20,367 bases of DNA. Origin: Lachnospiraceae bacterium UBA3802. Lineage in GTDB: Bacteria; Bacillota; Clostridia; Lachnospirales; Lachnospiraceae. The notes below the pieces were generated by a model. It had not been told where the DNA came from. It saw only the letters and a list, made by a program, of their open reading frames with translations, and ran no database searches. The translations under genes were made by a program, and so were the position numbers. The stretch lies in the NCBI GenBank assembly GCA_002369155.1, contig DFEM01000061.1, positions 1 to 20,367 on the forward strand, written 5' to 3'. Each line of letters opens with the position of its first letter. Within the stretch, counting starts at the first letter, position 1. Shown in pieces: positions 1 to 8,896 of this stretch.

Positions 1-438
1 CTTGGTCAGACCACATACATTCACAAGATAATCAACCGCTTCTTTGATTCCCGGCTCATTATCGTAGACAACATTGACCATTCCCTCTATCTCGAAAGCA
101 ACAAAGACTTTCGGAGTATTGATAAGGCTTTTGAAAAATCTTCGATTTATAATCTGTCTTTTGATTTTGGCCATGCTTCCAAGCGCTATTATAAGGCCGT
201 CAAATTTGCAGATTTCTTCAAGACGATATATTGAATTGTATACGCTCTTATATCTTTTTTGAGAATCTTCCGGCCCGTCGTAATCCACGAACTTACCCGC
301 AATTACAACTATCTCGATGTTTCTGTTGGGCGGTATTGCATTGATGGCATTGGAAATAACATCTTTGGCAAATTCCGTAAAAACATCCTCGACTATCAAA
401 CCAATTGTGAGCTTTTTTTCCTTGCTTGAATTATGCAT
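1..438 (-). CDS. LacI-type ligand-binding domain protein, N-terminal part (cut by left edge)
   Basis: This reading frame starts at an ATG at 438, with GAGGA about 7 bases upstream, and stays open for 146 codons to the window edge. The protein begins MHNSSKEKKLTIGLIVEDVF, followed by alternating beta/alpha segments, and reaches VVYDNEPGIKEAVDYL. That last stretch is the DN..G...A...L signature of the LacI/PBP1 sugar-binding fold. There is no helix-turn-helix before the binding domain, so it is not a normal LacI repressor. In Clostridia this N-terminal arrangement often leads into a GGDEF domain, but that part lies outside the window and is only inferred. It sits 38 bases downstream of the FIST-EAL gene on the same strand, probably as the third gene of that operon. 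Confidence 0.75.
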   Translation of the reverse strand, partial: MHNSSKEKKLTIGLIVEDVFTEFAKDVISNAINAIPPNRNIEIVVIAGKFVDYDGPEDSQKRYKSVYNSIYRLEEICKFDGLIIALGSMAKIKRQIINRRFFKSLINTPKVFVAFEIEGMVNVVYDNEPGIKEAVDYLVNVCGLTK

Positions 439-476
439 CAAAGTTTCCTCGTTGGAGTAATGTTTATCCCCGTCTT

Positions 477-3089
477 TTAAAGATTAATGTCGGGAGAAGG
501 TTTGGAGAAAAGATAACCTTGCGAATAATCTATTCCGAATCTGGTCATTTTCTCCTGTATTCCGGAGTTCTCAACATATTCGGCAACTATTGCAATTTCT
601 CTTGCGCTTATATCTTTCCATCCGACTATAAGAGCCACCAGTCGCTCGGATTCATCATTCTCGCAACAGTGTCTTATGATGGAACCGTCAATCTTTATAT
701 AATCCGAATGAATGCTCATTAAATGCTGAAGATTCGAATATCCGCTGCCGAAATCATCGATGGATATTAATCCTCCGAGAGCATGAATTCTGTCTACGAA
801 AGCAACCAGAATATCGTATTCGTCAATATCCTCGTTTTCGAGAATCTCGAATACAAAATTCTGAGGGTATTTGGCAGAAGCCATAAAGTCATAGATGTAT
901 TCCGTTATTTCGGGATTTTTGATATCTCTGATTCCGAGGTTGATGCTGACACTCTTATCCTTTACGTCCTTGAAAATGTCAAATACCTTTTTGATCATCG
1001 TCTTGGAGAGTGAATCGTAAAGGTGTCCGAAATTTCTTGCCACATCAAGAAACTCTGCGGGATAGTAAATCCTGCCGTTTTCATCTTCAAGTCTCATAAG
1101 TGATTCATAATGATTGATTGACTTGCTTTTGTTATCGTAAATCCCCTGGAAATAAGGAATAATCTTATCGTGAGCTATCGCATAATTGACGACATTTACC
1201 ATATGGTATTTTTCTCTCATGCTTTCTTCGTCAAGCTGTTCAATCATGGGTGATGTAACATAGAACTGAATGTTTTTGTTCATCATCTCAACCCTTGCCG
1301 AATAGTACGCAGAGTCAATATTTTCGAGAGTGCATCCGTCAATAATGCAGAAAAGAGGAACGATGGCTATGTTTTCTCTTGATGTTTCAAAAAGACTCTT
1401 TTGGAGCATACCCATGTCGCTCTTAAAATCCGCCAGGGAAGTTCTGTAGGAAGGCGTGCCGATTGCTATATGCCATCCGTCGATGAGATACATTTTGTAA
1501 TTTTTGCTTTGAACAAAACTCTGGCATGTACTCAAATAATTCTTATATGTCAAATCAATCAGCTGCTTGGAAAATACGGTCTTCATACCCGTACTGTCGG
1601 TGATGTCGATCATACATATTCTGTCATATCCTTTAACTCCGATATCGGTGTTAAGAGCTACTTCATTCGGTATTTCCTCATTCTGATATACAAAGAGTTT
1701 TGCCTCGCACTCCCTCAAGAATTCCAGTGTATTCTCATTCTTTTCATCATCGTTTTTATTTTCGTATTCACTCTCGGTGTTAATGATGTAATCGATCAAA
1801 TCCTTGTTATTTGAAGCCAGCGATTCGGTATGAGTAAATACATAGGGATTGTAATTCTGAGTGGCACTCTTTTCACCGAAAACGGATACAACAAAGGTAC
1901 AGTTGGCAAATACGCTTTTACCGTTAATCGTAACTATTTCGCCATCCGTAATACAGCCGCACATGTTGGTCTCTTCATACACGGACAATTCCCATCTTAC
2001 GCAGTCCGGATACATCTGAGAACGCAACAGGCAGGAATATGCAAATATCGTCTCCGCTTTTTCAAAATTCTCGATTCTTCGAAACATCATTCTGTTATCG
2101 TGAACAATTTTCTGATCGTATACGAAGGCTCTCTTAATTTTTCTTCTTACCTTGAAATTATGATTGCCTCTGATTAATTTTCGCTTTCTGTAAATATCGC
2201 TTTCAAGATGCTCATCATAATCCTTTTTGTATGTGATATTCTCTCTCGGGAAGGATTCTGAAATACTCATATTGTCATGGAACCCCACAAAGAGCGGAGC
2301 GTTTTCCGCATCTGAATAAGCAAAGGGGAAAAGCCTTGATAACGAGGGATCTTTTTTCAGAACATCACCGATATTGTTCCTGTATTCTTCTGCGGCATCT
2401 TTTCCGTCTATTTCCAAAATGCAGTTTGCAAAAGCATCGGTTATTTCATGTTCTTCACCAACTGTCTCAATGCCCGTTGCGCATGAAGTAAAACTTTCCA
2501 CTTCATTACCGCTTATCGTGGCAATTAACATTGCCTCATCCGACCATGTCTTTTCATCAAATACAAAACCTGTATGATGCTTGTTTTTCTCAAACGCATC
2601 GGACGAAACGGCTATGCCTCCGATCATCTGCACCTTGGGATATTTTTCATTAACTTCATCGACAAAAGCCGAAACTTCCCTGTACTTTACTGTAGTAAAC
2701 GCAAGCATGAGTTTTACGGCTTCAAGGTTAATGTAATCTGCGGTTCGATCGCACAGTTCACTGCCCGAAATCATATCTTTCGTTTTCTTATCGAAAGCCG
2801 GAATCATAACGGTATCAACCTTCGCCTTATCCATAAGGGTAACGGAAATAACACACTGATTGGGCAGAAGTTTTCCATGGAAAAATACTGCCGTGGTGCT
2901 GGTACCGAAAATATGAGCGTTCGGAACTATTTTCTTTATGTATTTTGCCAAATCAACGGCTTCCTCTTTAAGATGAATTGCCGTATGTATTCTTATAAGC
3001 ACATCTCCCTTTTCGGAGTTAATCATCAGCTGATTAAGTGTCTCCGTAAGTCTTGCTTTTGATACATATTGGAAGTTCCATGTGAACAT
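477..3089 (-). CDS. FIST sensor domain - degenerate GGDEF - EAL phosphodiesterase
   Basis: This 870-residue cytoplasmic protein probably senses a small ligand and hydrolyses cyclic di-GMP. Residues about 12-405 match FIST_N plus FIST_C (for example DNMSISESFPREN and the ETNMCGCITDGEI stretch). Residues about 485-612 look like a GGDEF fold in which the signature is replaced by DGWHIAIG, so no cyclase activity is expected. Residues about 635-867 form an EAL domain. Its metal and catalytic residues appear intact: ESLMRL (E662), N717, E748, D778/D779 in DDFGSGYSN, K799, E837 and Q857. No membrane segment or signal peptide is seen. An ATG 13 codons upstream lies inside the end of the chemoreceptor gene; the chosen ATG has GGAGGA 8 bases before it. 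It is the second gene after the chemoreceptor, 35 bases away. The family assignment is firm; the FIST ligand is unknown. Confidence 0.88.
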   Translation of the reverse strand: MFTWNFQYVSKARLTETLNQLMINSEKGDVLIRIHTAIHLKEEAVDLAKYIKKIVPNAHIFGTSTTAVFFHGKLLPNQCVISVTLMDKAKVDTVMIPAFDKKTKDMISGSELCDRTADYINLEAVKLMLAFTTVKYREVSAFVDEVNEKYPKVQMIGGIAVSSDAFEKNKHHTGFVFDEKTWSDEAMLIATISGNEVESFTSCATGIETVGEEHEITDAFANCILEIDGKDAAEEYRNNIGDVLKKDPSLSRLFPFAYSDAENAPLFVGFHDNMSISESFPRENITYKKDYDEHLESDIYRKRKLIRGNHNFKVRRKIKRAFVYDQKIVHDNRMMFRRIENFEKAETIFAYSCLLRSQMYPDCVRWELSVYEETNMCGCITDGEIVTINGKSVFANCTFVVSVFGEKSATQNYNPYVFTHTESLASNNKDLIDYIINTESEYENKNDDEKNENTLEFLRECEAKLFVYQNEEIPNEVALNTDIGVKGYDRICMIDITDSTGMKTVFSKQLIDLTYKNYLSTCQSFVQSKNYKMYLIDGWHIAIGTPSYRTSLADFKSDMGMLQKSLFETSRENIAIVPLFCIIDGCTLENIDSAYYSARVEMMNKNIQFYVTSPMIEQLDEESMREKYHMVNVVNYAIAHDKIIPYFQGIYDNKSKSINHYESLMRLEDENGRIYYPAEFLDVARNFGHLYDSLSKTMIKKVFDIFKDVKDKSVSINLGIRDIKNPEITEYIYDFMASAKYPQNFVFEILENEDIDEYDILVAFVDRIHALGGLISIDDFGSGYSNLQHLMSIHSDYIKIDGSIIRHCCENDESERLVALIVGWKDISAREIAIVAEYVENSGIQEKMTRFGIDYSQGYLFSKPSPDINL

Positions 3090-3124
3090 CTGCTTGTTCC
3101 TCCGAGTAATACTTACTGAAATAA

Positions 3125-5266
3125 TCAATGATTGAATTTATCTATAATACTGTTAATCTCTTGTGCATTTTGGCTGTTTTCCTGAGCAACTCTCATAATC
3201 TTATCCGCTATATCCGTTGTAATCTCATTCTTTCGGATTATGTCTTCTACGCCTCTTTCATTATCATTTGAAGCATTGCTTACATAATTAACCTGCTCCA
3301 TAATCCTGCCCATGGAGGTTGAAAATTCACAGGATGTATTATTTATCGAATCAATGGCATCCTGGATATCCGCCACTTCCTCACCATATTCTTTTGCAAT
3401 ATTCGAGTATTCTTCAAACTGCTTTGTGACATCATTTTCCATAAAATTAATAATATCCTTAAAGCACTCTTTGACGCTCTCTATACTCTTGCCCGATTCA
3501 ATACAGATATCCTGAATGTTTGTTGCTGTACTTGATGAGTCATCTGCAAGATTTTTGATTTCATCAGCCACAACCGCAAATCCTTTTCCGGCCTCACCGG
3601 CTCTTGCTGCTTCAATTGAAGCATTAAGCGACAAAAGATTGGTCTGTCTTGTGATATCCAAAATCTTTGAAGCCATTTCGTCAATTTTCGAGAGTTTGGA
3701 TAAGGCTTCTATCGCTTCTTCTATGTTTTTCTTGGTCTCCTCAATCTTTTGAACGCTGTTGGCAAGTTTTTCTTCGGATTTTTCAGACATCTGTGTAGAA
3801 GTCTTTAACATGGAATTGCTTTTTTGGGATCCATCTTTGACCTTTTGTGAAATATCCTTAACCATGGCTTCCATACGATTCATCTCTTCACATACGTTTT
3901 CAATGGCATCGTTGGTGTTGGTAATACTTGCAGAGAGTTCCTCTGTGGTAGCGGCATTGTCCTCGATATTCTCCCGAAGCGATCTGAAAGTCTGATTCAT
4001 TTCATCCGTATTTGCAGAAAGCGAATCACCGCAACGGCTTAAAGTTCCCATTATGCCCCTGAATGTCTCGGAGAGCGAATCAACTTCCGATGCTATCATT
4101 CCGACTTCGCTTCCTCCGCCAACATATGCTTTGATGGTATGATCTTCGCTAAGATTTAGTCCGCCGAGCTTCTTGATTGAGTTAGTAATCTTATCAAGAG
4201 GTTTGGTTGATACGTTAACTGCTATGGCAACCATAGCTATGATAAGGATGTAAGCCACTATGCCAAGTACTGCCAAAGTGATTAAGTTGCTTTTTGAGGA
4301 AGCATACATCTCTTTTTTGTCAGCCGTTACAACAACGGTCCAATCACGACCGGGGATTTTCTTATAACTTACAATCTTCGTAACACCGCCATCCTTAAAT
4401 TCGAACTGGCCCTTTTCGCTGTTTCCGTCCTTAACCTTGTTTATTACTTCCAAAAGAACAGGTTTGGTTGCTTCTTTGGCTATAATCTCCTCCTCTGTTT
4501 CCTCAGTAACTTCGGTATCCGTAAATACTATGCCTGTATCTGTATTGAGCATATAGAAATTGCTTGATTCAACACCTTCGAGTTTGAATTCCGTAAGAAG
4601 ATTTTCCAATTCGTAATGGAAAACGCCTGCTCCGACATATCCTATCATTTCACCGTTATCATAAACCGGATAGTACATGGAAAGACAAAGTTTGCCTGTA
4701 CCGGGAGATACGATGATGCCTGCATTGTAGACACCTTCGGGATTTGATTTCATGGCATCCATAAGCTGATTGACTCTTTCGGGCTCCGCACGAAGAATCT
4801 TGCCGATTACCGGAGGTACACTGTAAGTAAGAATTCTTGTTTCAAAATTTCCGATGTATAAACCTTCCCAGTTTCTGAGAGAAGAATAATAATCCATTGT
4901 ATAAGCCTGCGCGGCTTCGAAATGTTCATAATTGTCCTTGTAATATGCCGTCGTATTATAAGTCTCATCATTAAACATAGGCAGTTCACGATTGTTATTC
5001 TTTTTGTAATCCGCTCTGTCATCTTCGATAACGTCTTTTACTATCTGGTTTTTCGAATATAAAACAAGCTTATTTTCCGCCTGTTCAACAAACTCTTCCA
5101 CCGAGTTTACCTGTGCATCGAGATATGTGGACATGTTCTCGTTTATCTTTTCCCTTAGAATCTTATTGGAATTGACATACGCAAGTAAACACAGAAGAAA
5201 AATTCCGATAGCAGTAGAAATCGCTACTATCGAGATAACAATTGTTTTCATTTTAAAATTCTTCAT
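3125..5266 (-). CDS. Methyl-accepting chemotaxis protein with extracellular dCache-type sensor
   Basis: A 713-residue transmembrane chemoreceptor. One membrane helix (about 8-30) is followed by an extracellular region of about 295 residues that reads like a double Cache sensor, with [17 protein letters not shown] and [15 protein letters not shown] segments. A second helix lies at about 327-351, then a HAMP-like linker and a long coiled coil. The signalling tip (about 541-575) carries [17 protein letters not shown] and [15 protein letters not shown], the CheA/CheW contact region of all MCPs. An ATG eight codons upstream has no ribosome site; the chosen ATG has GGGGGA about 9 bases before it, so the shorter start is preferred. 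A promoter-like -10 precedes it. It heads an operon with the FIST-EAL gene and the LacI-like gene, which suggests joint control of swimming and cyclic di-GMP. The ligand cannot be told from the sequence. Confidence 0.93.
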   Translation of the reverse strand: MKNFKMKTIVISIVAISTAIGIFLLCLLAYVNSNKILREKINENMSTYLDAQVNSVEEFVEQAENKLVLYSKNQIVKDVIEDDRADYKKNNNRELPMFNDETYNTTAYYKDNYEHFEAAQAYTMDYYSSLRNWEGLYIGNFETRILTYSVPPVIGKILRAEPERVNQLMDAMKSNPEGVYNAGIIVSPGTGKLCLSMYYPVYDNGEMIGYVGAGVFHYELENLLTEFKLEGVESSNFYMLNTDTGIVFTDTEVTEETEEEIIAKEATKPVLLEVINKVKDGNSEKGQFEFKDGGVTKIVSYKKIPGRDWTVVVTADKKEMYASSKSNLITLAVLGIVAYILIIAMVAIAVNVSTKPLDKITNSIKKLGGLNLSEDHTIKAYVGGGSEVGMIASEVDSLSETFRGIMGTLSRCGDSLSANTDEMNQTFRSLRENIEDNAATTEELSASITNTNDAIENVCEEMNRMEAMVKDISQKVKDGSQKSNSMLKTSTQMSEKSEEKLANSVQKIEETKKNIEEAIEALSKLSKIDEMASKILDITRQTNLLSLNASIEAARAGEAGKGFAVVADEIKNLADDSSSTATNIQDICIESGKSIESVKECFKDIINFMENDVTKQFEEYSNIAKEYGEEVADIQDAIDSINNTSCEFSTSMGRIMEQVNYVSNASNDNERGVEDIIRKNEITTDIADKIMRVAQENSQNAQEINSIIDKFNH

Positions 5267-5318
5267 AACCAAAAATCCCCCTGATAACACATTTCGGATG
5301 CTAAAACCCGATTTAAAT

Positions 5319-5347
5319 ATTATACCTCATTTTTTGTTTAAAATCAC
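5319..5347 (-). promoter_or_regulatory. Probable promoter of the chemoreceptor operon
   Basis: A perfect minus-strand TATAAT lies at 5319-5324, about 55 bases upstream of the chemoreceptor start. The -35 position (about 5342-5347) reads GTGATT and is a poor match. The promoter is therefore supported mainly by its -10 box and by its place just after the ptsI terminator. Confidence 0.45.
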
Positions 5348-5348
5348 T

Positions 5349-5378
5349 AAAAAAAGGACGTTTTGTCCCTCTTTTTTT
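5349..5378 (-). terminator. Intrinsic terminator after ptsI
   Basis: On the minus strand GGAC and GTCC (5365-5368 and 5356-5359) form a short stem around a five-base loop. It is flanked by an A-rich run and followed by seven T's. The A and T runs can extend the stem, and the element also works on paper in the plus direction. The GC core is only 4 bp, so its strength is uncertain. Confidence 0.55.
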
Positions 5379-5429
5379 GTTTTTATTGCAAGACCTCAAA
5401 ATGTCCGTTTGATGCTGTTTTTTTGTCCA

Positions 5430-7046
5430 TTAAATATCTGTTAAAAATCCATGTAACGCGTCAATTTTCGAAACCGGAACAGATAAACTCTCATAACCCA
5501 TTCTGATAAATGATTCCTTCATGGTAATATCGGATGCAAGTTCACCGCATATTCCGGCCTTTATTCCGTTTTTATGAGCGCTTTCTGCCACTGATTCAAG
5601 AAGTTTAATTACAGCGGGATGATGGGAATCGTAATACTTTTCAACCGAAGAGTTGCACCTGTCGATTGCCAGAGTATACTGTGTCAGATCGTTGCTTCCC
5701 ACGGAGAAGAAATCCGATATTTTAGCCAAATCGTCTGCCATAAGAGCGGCAGCGGGAGTCTCTATCATTATTCCGACTTTAATGTTTTCATCAAATGGAA
5801 TATTCTCTTTTTTTAACTCATCTTCAACTTCTCTCAGATACTTTTTTGCCTGTACGACTTCATCCCTACAGACAACAAGCGGAAACATAATCGATATATT
5901 ACCGTATGCACTTGCCATAAGAATCGCTTTAAGCTGCGTCTTAAACAATTCCGGTTCCGAAAGACTTCTTCTTATACCCCTTAATCCCAATGCCGGGTTT
6001 CCCTCACTGAGCATGGTCATGTAGGGAACTTTCTTGTCCCCTCCGATATCGGCGGTTCGGATAATGACTTCCTTGCCGTCCGTAATCTCTGCCACTTCTT
6101 TGTAAATCTCAAACTGTTTTTCCAAAGAAGGAGATTCATATGAATCCATAAATATAAATTCGGTTCGAAAAAGTCCTATGCCTGCCGCACCCTTTTTCAT
6201 TGCTTCTTTTGCATCGTTTGCATTCGCTATGTTTGCGTAAATCTTAATTTTGTTTTCGTCAAAAGAAAGAGGCATTTTGGTATCTCCGATGTTTTTCAGC
6301 GTATCTTTATAAGATAATTCTTCCGAATATTTTTCGAGTGTGATTGCATCGGGTTCAACGTAAATCAAATTATCTGTTGCATCTATAATTGTTTCTTTAC
6401 CTTCAAAAGGGTAAAGATCATCTGCCAAGCATCCCGTCACAACAGGAATATCCAGAGATTCCGCCAGAATTGCGGCATGGGAATTCTTACCGTCACTCTC
6501 GGTTATCATTCCTGCTATTCTTTCTCTTCCGAGCCTGATTATCAGCGAAACGGAAAGGTGTTTGGATGCTATAATCACTCTTTCATCACTATCAAATAAA
6601 GCATCGTTTGAATCCTTTTCATCCGACAGTTCGTTTATAAGCATGTCCGATATTTCGTACACATCATGAGAACGTGCCATCATCTTTTCTTCGTCTGATT
6701 GATTTAAAATATCACAAAAATAATCGCGCGCGCGGCGAATGGAATCCGCGGCCGAAATATTTTCGTTTTCGATTAAATCCACCACGAATTTATCAAATTC
6801 TTCATCCGAAAGAATCTCTTTTTGAGCCATAAAAACATCGGCTGCTTCTTTTAAATTTTCCGAAGCCGCCTTTTTTGTATAATCGTCATATATTCTTTTT
6901 GCTCTCGATTTTGCATTGGAGAATTTGGCTGTCTCCAATCGCGAATCGATTTCATTTTTCAAATCGGATATTTGTTCGTCCTTAAGGATATAAAGTTTTC
7001 CTGATCCCGTTCCGTTGCAAACCCCGACGCAATTGATTTTCTGCAT
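5430..7046 (-). CDS. ptsI: Phosphoenolpyruvate-protein phosphotransferase (PTS enzyme I)
   Basis: This 538-residue enzyme takes phosphate from PEP and passes it through an active-site histidine to HPr. The phospho-histidine is H190 in SDGKNSHAAILAES. The PEP-binding barrel shows GIGLFRTEF, RTADIGGDK, NPALGLRGIR, GIMIETPAA and SVGSNDLTQY, and the catalytic cysteine lies in GICGELASD near the C-terminus. Length is slightly below the usual 550-575. The histidine motif reads KNSH instead of the common (R/G)TSH, so this is a somewhat divergent enzyme I; all core residues are nonetheless present. AGGA lies 8 bases before the start. No ptsH, HPr kinase or sugar permease is next to it, so partner genes must be elsewhere. 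It stands alone between two terminators, with its own roughly 235-base leader. Confidence 0.93.
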   Translation of the reverse strand: MQKINCVGVCNGTGSGKLYILKDEQISDLKNEIDSRLETAKFSNAKSRAKRIYDDYTKKAASENLKEAADVFMAQKEILSDEEFDKFVVDLIENENISAADSIRRARDYFCDILNQSDEEKMMARSHDVYEISDMLINELSDEKDSNDALFDSDERVIIASKHLSVSLIIRLGRERIAGMITESDGKNSHAAILAESLDIPVVTGCLADDLYPFEGKETIIDATDNLIYVEPDAITLEKYSEELSYKDTLKNIGDTKMPLSFDENKIKIYANIANANDAKEAMKKGAAGIGLFRTEFIFMDSYESPSLEKQFEIYKEVAEITDGKEVIIRTADIGGDKKVPYMTMLSEGNPALGLRGIRRSLSEPELFKTQLKAILMASAYGNISIMFPLVVCRDEVVQAKKYLREVEDELKKENIPFDENIKVGIMIETPAAALMADDLAKISDFFSVGSNDLTQYTLAIDRCNSSVEKYYDSHHPAVIKLLESVAESAHKNGIKAGICGELASDITMKESFIRMGYESLSVPVSKIDALHGFLTDI

Positions 7047-7219
7047 GTTTACAATCCTGTTCCTGCCAAAACCAAGACGGCCGCATTCGATGAATTATTC
7101 ATATTTACCGGCCTCTGAAATTCAATTTACAGTTCAGACATTTTTTACAATCCAAATATTATCATTTAAATTATATATCAAAAAAACAGATAAATCTTTA
7201 CAATAAAAAATAAAAACAA

Positions 7220-7311
7220 GCCAAAAAATCATTTTTTGCCTGTCTTTTGTCCGTCAAAGCCGATTTTTAAGGCTTAATAGGTATATACAATCAATATGGT
7301 ATATAGTACAA
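7220..7311 (-). promoter_or_regulatory. Candidate ptsI promoter and inverted repeat in its leader
   Basis: The 336-base gap between ptsI and the tusA-like gene holds no credible gene. On the minus strand a candidate promoter reads TTGTAC (7306-7311), 18 bases, TATATA (7282-7287). Downstream, 7220-7240 forms an inverted repeat with one mismatch (GGCAAAAAAT / ATTTTTTGGC), followed by a T-rich run. It could be a weak attenuator in the ptsI leader or chance in AT-rich DNA. Confidence 0.35.
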
Positions 7312-7324
7312 TGACTGTACGTAA

Positions 7325-7364
7325 TGAATAAACAGAAACGCCCTTCGCACATATGAAGGGCGTT
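7325..7364 (-). terminator. Intrinsic terminator of the sulfur operon
   Basis: There is a perfect 10-bp stem, AACGCCCTTC (7337-7346) with GAAGGGCGTT (7355-7364), and an 8-base loop. On the minus strand it is followed by TTTCTGTTTATT. It lies 18 bases beyond the stop of the tusA-like gene and closes the metY-to-tusA operon. Confidence 0.85.
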
Positions 7365-7382
7365 CTTTATTTTCATTTTTAT

Positions 7383-7634
7383 TCAGTCTCCGACTTTTTT
7401 GATATATAACTCAAAAGTACCGTCACCGTTATCCGTAAGTTTAAGGATCTGATGTCCTTCTTCCTTGATGCTTCTTGGTACATTCTGTACGGGTTCTCCG
7501 TCGTTTAAATGTACCTGAAGAATCTGACCTTCATCAAGTTCTTCGAGCGCAACTTTTGTCTTTACAAAAGTAACGGGGCAGTTAACATCGGTAATATCCA
7601 CTGTATCATCTACTTCAAAATCGAGATCAGCCAT
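7383..7634 (-). CDS. TusA-family sulfur-transfer protein
   Basis: An 83-residue cytoplasmic protein of the TusA/SirA/YeeD family. The signature VNCPVTFVKTKVALEEL has the persulfide-carrying cysteine at C19 followed by Pro, then an amphipathic helix. The rest follows the family pattern of a two-layer sandwich. AGGAGGA lies 5-6 bases before the ATG. It is the last gene of the sulfur operon, 9 bases after the JAMM gene, and is followed by a strong terminator. Family members relay sulfane sulfur between proteins. Here the inferred role is to deliver sulfur to the adenylated ThiS-like carrier, or to accept it from an upstream desulfurase; the partner cannot be read from the sequence. Confidence 0.88.
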   Translation of the reverse strand: MADLDFEVDDTVDITDVNCPVTFVKTKVALEELDEGQILQVHLNDGEPVQNVPRSIKEEGHQILKLTDNGDGTFELYIKKVGD

Positions 7635-7643
7635 TTTTTCCTC

Positions 7644-8072
7644 CTAAGATATAATTAATTCTTCTTTTCTGACAGTCTTTTCACCGTCAACTGTTTCTAC
7701 ATGGAATGCATTAAGTACGGGATTGTTTTCATCCTCCAGCGAAAGTATCAAATAACTTGCTTTGCTGTCGTTGGCAAGTCTCTTGTCTTCTTCCGAAGGA
7801 CGTGAAGGGCTTTCGGGATGCGAATGCCAGTTGCCAAGAGGCTTTAAGCCATTGCTTCGCATATCCTTGATTGCACCAAGCTGTTCCTTGGGATCGATAC
7901 TGAAATGTTCGTTGGTATGATCGATATTTGTAAGAAGATATACTTTTTTTATCTCTCTTGAACCGTCTTCTTTATCTTCTCCCGCGATAAGTCCGCAGGC
8001 CTCATCAGGTCTTTGCGACAAAGCATATTCAAGTATTTTTCCATAATCCGATTTGCTTATTTTAACTATCAT
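7644..8072 (-). CDS. JAMM (JAB1/MPN, M67-type) metallopeptidase
   Basis: A 142-residue single-domain zinc peptidase. The complete JAMM set is visible: E24 in PDEACGLIAG, then H83-x-H85, seven residues, S93, two residues and D96 within NWHSHPESPSRPSEED. Small bacterial JAMM enzymes in operons with ThiS and ThiF proteins remove extra C-terminal residues from the carrier (QbsD of Pseudomonas fluorescens, HcyD of Wolinella succinogenes) or release cysteine from it (Mec+ of Mycobacterium tuberculosis). Here the carrier two genes upstream ends in GGG-Arg, so trimming is the likely job. The chosen ATG has AAGGA 7 bases upstream. An alternative TTG six codons upstream overlaps the ThiF-like stop and lacks a good ribosome site. 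The gap to the ThiF-like gene is 14 bases. Confidence 0.9.
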   Translation of the reverse strand: MIVKISKSDYGKILEYALSQRPDEACGLIAGEDKEDGSREIKKVYLLTNIDHTNEHFSIDPKEQLGAIKDMRSNGLKPLGNWHSHPESPSRPSEEDKRLANDSKASYLILSLEDENNPVLNAFHVETVDGEKTVRKEELIIS

Positions 8073-8086
8073 TTCTGTTTCCTTTT

Positions 8087-8896
8087 TCAATGTTTCATGT
8101 CGCAGGGCGGTACTTCGTAATCAATAAGTTCGGTAATTTCAGGCTCATCCGAACATACCGCACAGCCCTTGCCTCTGGGCGGAAGTTTGATCTTGTGGAA
8201 TTCCATTTTGAGTGCATCGTATGTAAGTAAATATCCTACCAAAAGATCGCCTACGCCTGTGATGTATTTAACGGCTTCCATGGCCTGAAGGGATCCGATA
8301 ACGCCGCCCATTGCGCCGATAACGCCTGCCTGCTTGCATGTGGGAACGGCATCCTTTGGCGGCGGATTTTTGAAGATACATCTGTAGCAGGGACCTTCTC
8401 CGGGAACAACCGTTGTAAGCTGTCCCTTGAATCTTATGATTCCTGCATGTGAAAAAGGCTTTTTAGCCATAACGCACGCATCGTTAATTAAAAATTTTGC
8501 GGGGAAATTATCCGTACCGTCAATGATGAAATCATAATCTTTGATGATGTCCAAAATATTTCCGCTGTAAATAAATTCACTGTATGTATTAACCTTTACA
8601 TCGGGGTTGATCGCACGCATTGTTTCTGCTGCGGATTCAACTTTCTTCTTTCCGATATCGGGTGTTGTATGAATAACCTGTCTTTGAAGGTTTGATAAAT
8701 CAACCACATCCGCATCGACTATACCGATGGTACCTACACCTGCAGCGGCAAGGTATAAAGCTGCGGGTGCTCCGAGTCCGCCTGCACCGATAATAAGTAC
8801 TTTGGCATTTAAGAGCTTCTTTTGGCCTTTAACACCAATTTCCTTAAGAATAATATGTCTGGAATATCTTTCCAGCTGTTCGTTGGTAAATGCCAT
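8087..8896 (-). CDS. ThiF/MoeB/HesA-type E1-like adenylyltransferase
   Basis: A 269-residue enzyme that adenylates the C-terminal glycine of a ubiquitin-fold sulfur carrier. It shows the nucleotide loop GAGGLG at 37-42, the NLQRQ arginine motif at 69-73, DGTDNF at 126-131, and two CxxC zinc pairs (C170/C173 and C245/C248). C187 in PTCKQAG is the conserved cysteine of the family. Length and layout match MoeB and ThiF; there is no rhodanese domain. The operon identifies the partner as the ThiS-like protein whose stop codon overlaps this start (TAATG). GGAGGAGG stands 7 bases before the ATG, so translation is coupled and probably strong. By sequence alone it could be called MoeB. No molybdopterin or thiamine gene is adjacent, so a role in amino-acid sulfur assimilation, as HcyF in Wolinella, fits best. 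Confidence 0.92.
   Translation of the reverse strand: MAFTNEQLERYSRHIILKEIGVKGQKKLLNAKVLIIGAGGLGAPAALYLAAAGVGTIGIVDADVVDLSNLQRQVIHTTPDIGKKKVESAAETMRAINPDVKVNTYSEFIYSGNILDIIKDYDFIIDGTDNFPAKFLINDACVMAKKPFSHAGIIRFKGQLTTVVPGEGPCYRCIFKNPPPKDAVPTCKQAGVIGAMGGVIGSLQAMEAVKYITGVGDLLVGYLLTYDALKMEFHKIKLPPRGKGCAVCSDEPEITELIDYEVPPCDMKH

Noticed and set aside
1401..3062. Plus-strand open frames of 115-162 codons opposite the FIST-EAL gene
   Set aside because: They are antisense to a gene with clear conserved domains, have no ribosome sites, and show no recognisable protein features.
3087..3128. Start of the FIST-EAL protein at 3128, overlapping the chemoreceptor stop
   Set aside because: No ribosome site precedes that ATG, while the ATG at 3089 has GGAGGA 8 bases upstream and the FIST domain begins after it.
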